From: Metabacillus crassostreae
Lineage (GTDB): Bacteria > Bacillota > Bacilli > Bacillales > Bacillaceae
Assembly: GCF_016908395.1 (NCBI RefSeq)
Contig: NZ_JAFBDU010000005.1
Location: 62,001 to 126,000, forward strand
Reading direction: 5' to 3'
Length of the DNA stretch: 64,000 bases
Numbering within the stretch: position 1 is the stretch's first letter; each line of letters starts with the position of its first letter. The position numbers and the translations under genes were made by a program. The notes under the pieces are model-generated. The model made no database searches. It was not told the DNA's origin and saw only the letters and a program-made list of their open reading frames with translations. This document shows, one piece after another, positions 46,776 to 54,734 of this stretch.

Positions 46776-47490
46776 GTTATTGACAAATCTAAAGGTGAAC
46801 TCAGATGAATTGCCTAAAAAGGTGCTAGTTTGTGGTGATCCGGTACGAGCTGAAAAAATTGCTAGTTTACTTGAAGACTCTAAGCTTCTTGCAAAAAATA
46901 GAGAGTATCATTCTTATAAAGGTAGCTGGCAAGGTGTTGAGCTAGCAATAGTAAGTCATGGAGTAGGATCACCAGGTGCTGCTGTTTGCTTTGAAGAGCT
47001 AGCAAAGGGTGGTGCCAAAACCATTATCAGAATTGGAACAGCGGGTTCTTATCAGGCAGAAATTCAGCCTGGTCACATTGTGATCAGTACAGCTGCCGTA
47101 AGAAGAGATGGTTTAACAAGCCAGCTTGTACCAGAAGGCTTCCCTGCCGTTGCTACTCGGCAAGTTGTGAAGTCATTGGCTGATGCGGCTAATGCAAGAA
47201 ATCAACAGATTCATGAAGGAATAACGTTAACATTGGATGTGTTCTATTCAGGTATCATCGAGTTTCCTCATGAATTGTATAAAAGGGCCGGAGTGTTAGC
47301 AGTTGAGATGGAGAATTCTGCTCTTTTTACAATTGGTGCGATCAGAGATGTGAAAACCGGGGCAATTCTTGCTATTGATGGCTATGCTGATGCTGATCTA
47401 AGAAATGAGTATAATCCACATACAGATGTAGTTTCAGAGGCAATTGAACAGGAAGCATTTATTGCTTTAGATGCGATTATTCATACTTAA
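46768..47490 (+). CDS. Nucleoside phosphorylase (PNP/UDP family)
   Basis: 240 residues from ATG 46768, which overlaps the preceding stop. Motifs are VCGDPVRAEKIA near the N-terminus, IIRIGTAGSYQAEIQPGHIVI for phosphate and ribose binding, and VLAVEMENSALF for the ribose hydroxyls. It cleaves a nucleoside with phosphate into base and ribose-1-phosphate. Downstream of a nucleoside importer it would process the imported compound. The exact base or a methylthio-sugar preference cannot be read from sequence. Confidence 0.85.
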   Translation: MTELLTNLKVNSDELPKKVLVCGDPVRAEKIASLLEDSKLLAKNREYHSYKGSWQGVELAIVSHGVGSPGAAVCFEELAKGGAKTIIRIGTAGSYQAEIQPGHIVISTAAVRRDGLTSQLVPEGFPAVATRQVVKSLADAANARNQQIHEGITLTLDVFYSGIIEFPHELYKRAGVLAVEMENSALFTIGAIRDVKTGAILAIDGYADADLRNEYNPHTDVVSEAIEQEAFIALDAIIHT

Positions 47491-47499
47491 TAATAGAAG

Positions 47500-47547
47500 G
47501 TAGCTGTGATGAAATAAAGCTAATTTATTCTTCACAGCTACTTTTTT
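47500..47547 (+). terminator. Terminator of the SAM-controlled operon
   Basis: GTAGCTGTGA (47500-47509) pairs with TCACAGCTAC (47532-47541), extended by an inner stem, then TTTTTT at 47542-47547. Confidence 0.8.
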
Positions 47548-47572
47548 CAATCTGTTAGAAGTCCAATTTCTT

Positions 47573-47599
47573 TTGTTAACGCTTTATTTTTACTATAAT
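47573..47599 (+). promoter_or_regulatory. Promoter candidate of the aldo/keto reductase gene
   Basis: TTGTTA (47573-47578) and a perfect TATAAT (47594-47599), with a short 15-base spacer. It lies 70 bases upstream of the ATG. Confidence 0.4.
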
Positions 47600-47669
47600 A
47601 GATGTATTGTAATAAAAGTTAGGCCTGGTATATTAACAGTGCCTTTTAAAAAAAGGGATGGTGTAGAGT

Positions 47670-48653
47670 ATGAACTATCGTCAATTAGGAGACACAGAGC
47701 TTAAGGTTAGTGAATTAAGCTTTGGTACATGGGCAATAGGAGGTTCTTGGGGTAAATCATCTGATCAGGAAGCATTAAAAGGATTAGAAAAAGCAATGGA
47801 TGCAGGTGTTAATTTTTTTGACACTGCTGATGTTTATGGTGATGGACATAGTGAGGAATTGCTTGCAAAAGCTACAAAGGGTAAAGAAGATAAAATACAT
47901 ATAGCCACAAAATTCTGTCGTGCTGGAGATATTTTTGATCCGGAAACATATTCAGAAAAAGCAGTTACAGAATATTGTGAAGCAAGTTTAAAGCGCCTTA
48001 AACGTGAAACAATCGACCTTTACCAAATTCATTGTCCGCCAATGGAGATTTTAAAAGATGGACGTGTTTTTGAGGTATTAGATAAATTGCAGCAACAGGG
48101 TAAAATTCGTCACTACGGCGTAAGTGTGGAAACAGTTGAAGAAGGCTTATTTTGCTTAGAGCAGGAAAATGTAAAAGCACTTCAAGTTATTTTTAATATT
48201 TTCCGTCAAAAGGCCGTAACAGAATTACTTCCTCAAGCTAAAGAAAAAGGTGTTGGCATATTAGCACGTGTTCCTTTAGCAAGTGGATTATTGACTGGTA
48301 AATTTACAAAAGTAGCGAAGTTTGAAGAAGATGATCATCGTAACTTTAACAAAGATGGTGAACATTTCAATGTTGGCGAAACCTTTGCAGGTGTTGAGTT
48401 TTCTAAAGGTGTTGAATTAAGTGAACAGCTAAAGTGGATTGCTGAAGGTCGTGGCAATATGACGAGAGCTGCTTTACGATGGATTCTTGATCATGAAGAA
48501 ATTACAACCGTTATTCCAGGCTTTAAAACAGTGAAGCAGGTAGAAGATAACTTACAAGCAACAGAAGTTCCACACTTCAGTGAAGCTGAGCTTAAAAAGT
48601 TAACAGATTTTTATCATCATGACATCCACCCGAATATTCGTGGAGTTTACTAA
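47670..48653 (+). CDS. Aldo/keto reductase
   Basis: 327 residues, NADPH-dependent (alpha/beta)8 barrel enzyme reducing aldehydes or ketones. The catalytic tetrad is visible: Asp in FFDTADVYGDG with Tyr in VYG, Lys in HIATKFC and His in LYQIHCPP. The start MNYRQLGDTELKVSELSFGTWAIGG is typical of the general-stress YhdN/IolS-like class. Substrate unknown. GGGATGG precedes ATG 47670; its own terminator follows. Confidence 0.9.
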   Translation: MNYRQLGDTELKVSELSFGTWAIGGSWGKSSDQEALKGLEKAMDAGVNFFDTADVYGDGHSEELLAKATKGKEDKIHIATKFCRAGDIFDPETYSEKAVTEYCEASLKRLKRETIDLYQIHCPPMEILKDGRVFEVLDKLQQQGKIRHYGVSVETVEEGLFCLEQENVKALQVIFNIFRQKAVTELLPQAKEKGVGILARVPLASGLLTGKFTKVAKFEEDDHRNFNKDGEHFNVGETFAGVEFSKGVELSEQLKWIAEGRGNMTRAALRWILDHEEITTVIPGFKTVKQVEDNLQATEVPHFSEAELKKLTDFYHHDIHPNIRGVY

Positions 48654-48663
48654 TAAGTAGGAA

Positions 48664-48705
48664 AAAGAGTTAAAGCTGATTTATGTGGCTTTAACTCTTT
48701 TTTTT
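48664..48705 (+). terminator. Terminator after the aldo/keto reductase gene
   Basis: AAAGAGTTAAAGC (48664-48676) pairs perfectly with GCTTTAACTCTTT (48688-48700), with a T run 48698-48705. Confidence 0.85.
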
Positions 48706-48776
48706 GAGGTTTGTATTGGAAGATTGCAGATTACTTGTAAAGCTGACGAAATTTGTCGAATGATGGAATAGTTAAG

Positions 48777-48862
48777 AAAGTTGATTGATTATCGTGAAAA
48801 GTTGAATGAATAACAGCAAAAGTTGAATGATTATTCCCCAAAGTTGAATGATTAATGAAAAA
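48777..48862. repeat. Four tandem 21-bp repeats
   Basis: The motif AAAGTTGAATGATTAT recurs four times with an exact 21-base period (the G of GTTG at 48780, 48801, 48822 and 48843), with varied bases between units. It is non-coding and lies between two terminators. Confidence 0.7.
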
Positions 48863-48904
48863 TGAGAGAAACGAAGGTATCAACAATCATAAAATAGCTC
48901 AAAT

Positions 48905-48938
48905 AAAACCCTGTCTATTCGAAAATAGACAGGGTTTT
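48905..48938. terminator. Bidirectional terminator
   Basis: Perfect 14-bp stem (48905-48918 with 48925-48938; AAAACCCTGTCTAT) around a 6-base loop, flanked by A and T runs. It ends the leftward MFS gene. Confidence 0.8.
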
Positions 48939-48949
48939 ATCGTTATTGC

Positions 48950-50149
48950 TTATAAATTTGCAGAAACTGGTGCAGTTGTTGCTTCTTTTCTTCTTTGATG
49001 CCAGTGGTAGACGGCGATAATTCCGATAACAAACAAGCCAGAATAGAAATAGAGCACTTCATAGCCAAGTTGTGAGACGATTATCCCTAGAATGTATGAA
49101 CCAGCTGCTATTCCGATATCAAAGAAAGTGAAAAATGTCGCGGTAGCATGACCACTACGCTTCAAATCTGTTGATTGAATAGCAAGTGTTTGTAAACACG
49201 GAACAATTGAGCCATATCCTAGACCGATAAAGCCCCCTGCTAAAAGGAATAGAAAAGTAGTTTGGGCAAAGCTTAGTAAAACTAATCCGAAAACAAAGAA
49301 AATGAGTGCTGGATAGATCACACTATTTGGCCCTTTATTATCAAATAAGCGACCACTAAAAGGTCTTGATATAATCATTACAACTGCAAAAACTACAAAG
49401 AAATAGCTAGCAGCTTCTAATAAATCAAGCTCTTTTGCATACATAGAGATAAATGAAATCACACTTGAATAGGCGAAAGCAACTAAACTACCGATTAAAG
49501 CGATAGGAAGTGCTTTTTTATCAAATAAATCCTCAAATGTTATTTTTTTATCCGAAATCTTTTGACTAGCTGGAAGCTCCTTAATTTTACTAAATGCTGT
49601 AAACACAACACCAATAACCATTAGTATAGCTAAAATAAGAAACAAAACAAAAAATGAGGAAAATTGTAATAAAGTTAAAGAGATAAAAGGACCGAATACT
49701 ACGGCTAAGTTCATTGACATGGCAAAATAACCAAGTCCTTCTCCGCGGCGTTTGTTTGGTACCAAATCTGCGGCAATGGCTCCAGTAGCAGTAGTAGCAA
49801 TGCTAAACCAAATGCCATGAAAAAATCGAAGTGCTAATAAGAGACCATAATGATCAATCCATAAATAGAGAAAGGATGATAAAGTAAATAAACTAAGACT
49901 TATCATTAATACTTTTTTCTTTCCAAAATCCTGTAGTAACTTTCCGGAAAATGGTCTAACAATAATGGCAGAAAGAAGTAAAGTCGTTACAATCAGTCCT
50001 GCTTCAACACTAGATTTATTAAGTTCATCAACAACATAAATAGGTAAAGAGGTTAATAGACCATAAAAAGTGACAAAGAGAAAAAAGTTACTTAAGAAGA
50101 TACTAATAAAGCTCTTTGTCCAGATCGGCTGTTTATCAACGTTATTCAT
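48950..50149 (-). CDS. MFS drug/metabolite efflux transporter
   Basis: 399 residues, twelve membrane helices. MFS motif A-like segments are RPFSGKLLQDFGKKKVLM (about 65-82) and RPFSGRLFDNKGPNSVIYPA in the second half. It belongs to the proton-coupled exporter type; substrate unknown. A MarR-family gene lies 138 bases upstream on the same strand, so it is probably the target of that regulator. Confidence 0.87.
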   Translation of the reverse strand: MNNVDKQPIWTKSFISIFLSNFFLFVTFYGLLTSLPIYVVDELNKSSVEAGLIVTTLLLSAIIVRPFSGKLLQDFGKKKVLMISLSLFTLSSFLYLWIDHYGLLLALRFFHGIWFSIATTATGAIAADLVPNKRRGEGLGYFAMSMNLAVVFGPFISLTLLQFSSFFVLFLILAILMVIGVVFTAFSKIKELPASQKISDKKITFEDLFDKKALPIALIGSLVAFAYSSVISFISMYAKELDLLEAASYFFVVFAVVMIISRPFSGRLFDNKGPNSVIYPALIFFVFGLVLLSFAQTTFLFLLAGGFIGLGYGSIVPCLQTLAIQSTDLKRSGHATATFFTFFDIGIAAGSYILGIIVSQLGYEVLYFYSGLFVIGIIAVYHWHQRRKEATTAPVSANL

Positions 50150-50286
50150 TTTTTCATCCTGCCTCCTTTGTTTTTTACTTTCCTGGAGTATAGTTACATA
50201 GAAATATAAGGCAAGAACAACGAGCTATTTTAAATTTCATCTGCTTTGGTCACAAAAGGCTATGTAGCTAGCTTGTGCTTACCTTA

Positions 50287-50694
50287 TCAATTTCCTAGTT
50301 TACTTAATAAGGAAAGTAAGTATTGTTGTTCTTCCTCTGTTAACTTATGAAGCATTTGTTCTTCGAAATTTGTGACACTCTTCTCAACAGTGGGTAGATG
50401 ACTTTCAGCCTTTTCAGTTAGAAATACAAGTCGTTCGCGCTTATCTTTGCCGTGCTTTCGTGAAATCCATCCAGCGTCTTCAAGCTTAAGTAGTGTGCGT
50501 GTAACAGTTGGTGCTTCAACACCTAAATAACGCCATAGTTCACTTTGTGTCATTGGTCCATTCGTTTTTAAGCAATAAAGGATCGACCATTGTGAACTGT
50601 ATAATTGATGCTCTTGTAGCTGTTCATTAAGTTCTTTTGTCATATGCCTTGTTTTTTGGTATAGCGTATGAAATAACTCACTTTTATTTATCAT
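50287..50694 (-). CDS. MarR-family transcriptional regulator
   Basis: About 135 residues from ATG 50694 (a GTG lies directly before it) after AGGTGGTG. Winged helix: QSELWRYLGVEAPTVTRTLLKLEDAGWISRKHGKDKRERLVFLTEKAE, flanked by dimerisation helices. It likely represses itself and the MFS gene, with a ligand releasing it. A long perfect palindrome lies just upstream of the start. Confidence 0.9.
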   Translation of the reverse strand: MINKSELFHTLYQKTRHMTKELNEQLQEHQLYSSQWSILYCLKTNGPMTQSELWRYLGVEAPTVTRTLLKLEDAGWISRKHGKDKRERLVFLTEKAESHLPTVEKSVTNFEEQMLHKLTEEEQQYLLSLLSKLGN

Positions 50695-50711
50695 CACATG
50701 TCACCACCTGA

Positions 50712-50773
50712 AATTATTTACCTAGGTAAATAATTAACTTCTACTACTATAACAGATTTATATTTGATGTAAA
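50712..50773 (-). promoter_or_regulatory. marR promoter and operator
   Basis: Minus-strand TTTACA (50768-50773) and TATAGT (50746-50751), 16-base spacer. Right after the expected start point lies a perfect 24-base palindrome at 50712-50735 (half-site AATTATTTACCT), placed to block transcription or bind MarR. Confidence 0.65.
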
Positions 50774-50810
50774 GGATTCTTGATTTTATTTTCTAAACCT
50801 AACTAACTAC

Positions 50811-50838
50811 AAAAAAGCCTAGCAATAGTCTGCTAGGC
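50811..50838 (-). terminator. Terminator of nasA
   Basis: GCCTAGCA (50817-50824) pairs with TGCTAGGC (50831-50838); read leftward a T6 run follows (A6 at 50811-50816). Confidence 0.8.
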
Positions 50839-50863
50839 GAAATTTAAATGATGAATTTTTCAA

Positions 50864-52069
50864 TTATATTTTTACTGCGCGATCCTTTATATTCCATGTC
50901 TTTCTCCACGAGAAGTTTGCAATGACTAAGATTGCAATTGCAGCAAGGGCAATACATGAAAATGTGATAAATCCTGAAGAATAGGATCCTGTTAGTTCTT
51001 TTAATGTTCCTAAAATGTTTGGTAAGAAGAAACCGCCGATACCACCTGCTGCCCCTACTATTCCTGTTACCATACCAATTTCCTTTTGAAAGCGTTGAGG
51101 TACTAATTGGAACACTGCTCCATTACCCATACCTAAGCACATCATTCCAACAAAAAGTAATGCCGTGATCGCAAATAATGGTGGTAATTGACTTACACCT
51201 AGCATACAAACAGCAACACCGATGAATAGGAATGATAGGACTTTAACTCCACCTATTTTATCTGAGATATATCCTCCAACTGGTCTGAAAAAGCTTCCGG
51301 CTGCAACACAGAGTGTCACAAAGTCACCTGCTTGAACTGAGGAAAGGCCATATTCATCAACAAAGAACATACTAAGAAAGCTTGATAAACCGACAAAACC
51401 ACCAAATGTAACACTATATAATAAGCAAAAGAACCATGTATCTTTATGAGCAAACACTTTAAAGTAATTTGCTAAAGGCTGTGGAGCAGGCTGTGTTGGT
51501 GCATCCTTCGCCAATAGTATAAAAACAAAAAACGTAATAAGAAGTGGGATAATGGCAAGACCCATTGTTACATGCCAACCAAAGCTTTCAGCTAAACGAG
51601 GACCAAATAAAGTAGCAATTAATGTTCCGCTATTTCCAGCACCTGCGATACCCATTGCTACACCTTGTAAGTGTGGAGGATACCATCTGCTAGCCATTGG
51701 AAGTGCTACTGCAAAGCTTGCACCTGCGACACCTAGTAAAATCCCAATCATATAAAGCTCAGGAATGGTATTACCAGCAAATAAACCCCAAAGTAAAGGA
51801 ATAGTTGTGATACTCATCCCTAAAATAGCTGTCTTCTTAGGTCCAAAACGATCTGTTAGGATACCTAATACAATTCTAAATACAGATCCTGCAAGGATAG
51901 GAACAGCAACAATCATTCCTTTTTGAGAAGGTGACAAACCAAAATCCTGTGTGATAAAAACGCCTAGAGCTCCAAGAATAACCCAAATCATAAAACTGAC
52001 ATCAAAATACAGAAATGACGAAAAAAGTGTTTTTGGGTGACCGCTAGTTTTTAATTCTGATAATTTCAT
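50864..52069 (-). CDS. nasA: Nitrate transporter NasA (NarK family)
   Basis: 401 residues, twelve membrane helices. Nitrate/nitrite porter signatures include GxxxGxxxG-rich segments: [40 protein letters not shown] and [19 protein letters not shown]. It imports nitrate for assimilation. It is divergent from nasB, as in B. subtilis, and the shared upstream region has a TnrA-type box. Confidence 0.9.
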   Translation of the reverse strand: MKLSELKTSGHPKTLFSSFLYFDVSFMIWVILGALGVFITQDFGLSPSQKGMIVAVPILAGSVFRIVLGILTDRFGPKKTAILGMSITTIPLLWGLFAGNTIPELYMIGILLGVAGASFAVALPMASRWYPPHLQGVAMGIAGAGNSGTLIATLFGPRLAESFGWHVTMGLAIIPLLITFFVFILLAKDAPTQPAPQPLANYFKVFAHKDTWFFCLLYSVTFGGFVGLSSFLSMFFVDEYGLSSVQAGDFVTLCVAAGSFFRPVGGYISDKIGGVKVLSFLFIGVAVCMLGVSQLPPLFAITALLFVGMMCLGMGNGAVFQLVPQRFQKEIGMVTGIVGAAGGIGGFFLPNILGTLKELTGSYSSGFITFSCIALAAIAILVIANFSWRKTWNIKDRAVKI

Positions 52070-52241
52070 ATAAAATCTCCTCTCATATTTGTTATTGTTA
52101 AAATTTTCTGTCTACTCATGTTCTGTGCTCATTATAAAACGTGAAAAAGAAGTAGAAAAGATACTTGTAATTAAATGTAACGCGGAATGTTAAGAAACCT
52201 TATTGTATCAATGGTTTGAAAAGCTCACTTTTAAAAATGTG

Positions 52242-52292
52242 TGTTAGGAAATATGACAAAAAACCAATGTGAAGAAGCTCTGTATGAAATAA
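52242..52292 (+). promoter_or_regulatory. TnrA box and -10 of nasB
   Basis: TGTTAGGAAATATGACA (52242-52258) matches the TnrA consensus TGTNA-N7-TNACA exactly. AATAAT at 52287-52292 would give a start near 52299, placing the box about 49 bases upstream, the usual activator position. Being palindromic, it could also serve nasA leftward, where TACAAT lies at 52202-52207 on the minus strand. Confidence 0.8.
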
Positions 52293-52337
52293 TGAGAGCA
52301 ATAAATTAGGTCAGACCATTTGTGCTAGGAGGGTAAT

Positions 52338-54674
52338 ATGAAGCAAAAATTGGTGGTTGTCGGAAATGGAATGGCGGGAATCCGTTGTGTTGAGGAAATT
52401 TTAAAGCACTCTTCAGATGTTTATGAAATATCTATTATTGGCAGTGAAACACATCTTAATTATAATCGGATTTTATTGTCATCCGTTTTACAGGGAGAAG
52501 CAAAATTTGAGGATATCACACTTAATCATAGCGAGTGGTATTCGGGTAACAAGATAGATCTATACTCAGGTGAAACTGTGATTAATATTGATTCAACCCA
52601 AAAACATGTATTAACTGACAAAAATCGGTTGCTGTCATATGACAAACTTATTTTAGCTACTGGTTCATCTCCATTTGTTCTACCTGTTCCAGGTGTAGAA
52701 AAAGAAGGGGTCATCACTTTTCGAACAATCGAGGACTGTAAAAAAATGATTGAAACCACCAAAAATCAACGTGCAATTGTGATTGGAGGAGGAGTATTAG
52801 GTCTTGAAGCAGCTTGGGGATTGCTGCATCTTGGTTTAGATGTGAGTGTTGTACACAATTCAGAGTGTTTAATGCAGCGTCAATTAGATCAAGCTTCCTC
52901 CCAATTACTGCAAAAACAGCTAGAGAGAAAAGGTATAAAGTTTCTTTTAGGTAAAACAACAAAGGAATTCAATGGAGAAAACAAAGTAGAGGAAATAGTC
53001 TTTACTGATGATTCCTCGGTGTCAGCTGATTTGGTTGTGATGTCTGTTGGTGTTATGCCAAATGTACAGCTAGCTAAGGATAGCGGTATAAAAACTAATC
53101 GTGGAATTGTTGTAAATGACTTTATGGAAACAAGTGTAAAGGATATATATGCAGTTGGTGAATGTGTGGAGCATAACGGTTTTGTTTATGGACTTGTTAA
53201 ACCGTTATATGAACAAGGAAAGGTACTGGCAAACCGACTTTGCAGTACTAAGAGTAAAAGGTATAAAGGCTCTGTGTTATCAACAAGCTTGAAAGTGCCT
53301 GGTATCGATCTCTTTTCGATCGGAGATTTAAGAGAAGATGAATCAACACAAGCATTAACAATACTAAATGAAATCAATGAAGTCTACAAAAAGATGATAT
53401 TTCGTGGTGATATCATGGTCGGTGCAGTGTTATATGGCGATACAAAAAGTCAATCAAAATTAGCAGATGTGATAATGAAAAGAAAGCATATAAATGACGT
53501 GGAAAAGCAGCAGTTAATGTATTCAACAGAAAAAGATTACTCACTGTTAAGTTCAATGAAGGTAAGTGAGGTTATTTGTAACTGTAACGGAGTATCTAAA
53601 GGAGCTATTATGGAGGCCGTTCAGCATGAGGGAATATCAACTCTAGATGAAGTAAAGCAATGCACAAAAGCATCTAACTCTTGTGGTAGCTGTAAATCAC
53701 TTGTTTGTGATCTGCTTGAATATATTCATAGTGATGATTGTGATGAAGTTACAGAAAAGAAGACACTGTGTGCCTGTACAGCCTTAACAGAAGATGAGGT
53801 TGTTTACGAGATTCAACAGCAGAACTTATCTTCAGTAGGTGAAGTAATAGCAAAGCTTAATTGGTTTTCTAAAGATGGGTGTTCAAAGTGCATACCGGCA
53901 ATTTCCTACTATTTAGCGATGATCTATCCAAAAGCTGAAGCTGCTAACACCTCTAGTTTTGAAAACCAAGGACTTTTGCTTTCTTCTCAAAAGGACGGAA
54001 CATATAGCCTTACCCCAAGAATATATGGTGGTAGAATATCCGCTCAAGAATTAAAGAAAATTGCCAATGCTATTGAAAAATATCAGTTGAGTTATGTCGG
54101 ATTAACGTCAGCTCAAAATATACAAATAAAAGGAATAAAAAAGGAGTACGTTCAAGCTGTATGTGCCGAATTAAATATGAGTTTTCATTCTTTAGAAAAT
54201 AACACTGTTCAACATATTAACACGTTGTTTGGTGAACATGCTTGTACTTGTGATTATGATGATGCCATGCAATTAGCAATTGATTTAGAAAAAGGTATGG
54301 AAACAATCATCACTCCATATAAAGTGATATTGAGTGTTTCAGCATGTAAGCATAGCAATGCGGATAATATTCAAAAAGACATTAATATTATTGGTGATGA
54401 TAGAGGTTGGGAAATTTACGTTGGTGGTCAAATTCTTTCGCCAGATCAACAGGAAGAGTTGCTAACAATTGCCCAAGATGTAGTAGAAGTAAAACAAGTT
54501 GTTTTAGGATTAATTCAATATTATAGAGAAACAGCAAATTATTTAGAGTGTATTTTTGACTGGATTGAAAGAGTTGGGTTGATTCATATAAGAGAAGTTC
54601 TCTTTGAAGATTCTTTAAGAATGCAGTTGGTAGAAAGGTTAGAAGTGGAAGTGGAGCAAACATTAAGTTTCTAG
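52338..54674 (+). CDS. nasB: Assimilatory nitrate reductase electron-transfer subunit NasB
   Basis: 778 residues. FAD/NADH domains: VVVGNGMAGIRCVEEI (1-20), ILATGSSPFVLP and VIGGGVLGLEAAWGL. Two BFD-type [2Fe-2S] domains follow, with CNC...SCGSC (~413-450) and CAC...CSKC (~476-514). The C-terminal region resembles the siroheme/4Fe-4S domain of NasD but has lost the cysteine ligands (SACKHSN in place of SACPRSC), so it cannot bind siroheme. It passes electrons from NADH to NasC. GGAGGG precedes ATG 52338. Confidence 0.9.
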   Translation: MKQKLVVVGNGMAGIRCVEEILKHSSDVYEISIIGSETHLNYNRILLSSVLQGEAKFEDITLNHSEWYSGNKIDLYSGETVINIDSTQKHVLTDKNRLLSYDKLILATGSSPFVLPVPGVEKEGVITFRTIEDCKKMIETTKNQRAIVIGGGVLGLEAAWGLLHLGLDVSVVHNSECLMQRQLDQASSQLLQKQLERKGIKFLLGKTTKEFNGENKVEEIVFTDDSSVSADLVVMSVGVMPNVQLAKDSGIKTNRGIVVNDFMETSVKDIYAVGECVEHNGFVYGLVKPLYEQGKVLANRLCSTKSKRYKGSVLSTSLKVPGIDLFSIGDLREDESTQALTILNEINEVYKKMIFRGDIMVGAVLYGDTKSQSKLADVIMKRKHINDVEKQQLMYSTEKDYSLLSSMKVSEVICNCNGVSKGAIMEAVQHEGISTLDEVKQCTKASNSCGSCKSLVCDLLEYIHSDDCDEVTEKKTLCACTALTEDEVVYEIQQQNLSSVGEVIAKLNWFSKDGCSKCIPAISYYLAMIYPKAEAANTSSFENQGLLLSSQKDGTYSLTPRIYGGRISAQELKKIANAIEKYQLSYVGLTSAQNIQIKGIKKEYVQAVCAELNMSFHSLENNTVQHINTLFGEHACTCDYDDAMQLAIDLEKGMETIITPYKVILSVSACKHSNADNIQKDINIIGDDRGWEIYVGGQILSPDQQEELLTIAQDVVEVKQVVLGLIQYYRETANYLECIFDWIERVGLIHIREVLFEDSLRMQLVERLEVEVEQTLSF

Positions 54675-54734
54675 GTGATTTCACTTGTAATGACTTATTT
54701 TTCTAAATAGATTAATAGAGGAGGTTCGTGTACA

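Noticed and set aside
48777-48862. Possible CRISPR array
   Set aside because: Units are only 21 bases including the variable part, with no spacers of ~30 bases and no cas genes.
52166-52182. Second TnrA box for nasA
   Set aside because: TGTAATTAAATGTAACG has one mismatch to the consensus and lies downstream of the probable nasA start, so the evidence is too weak.
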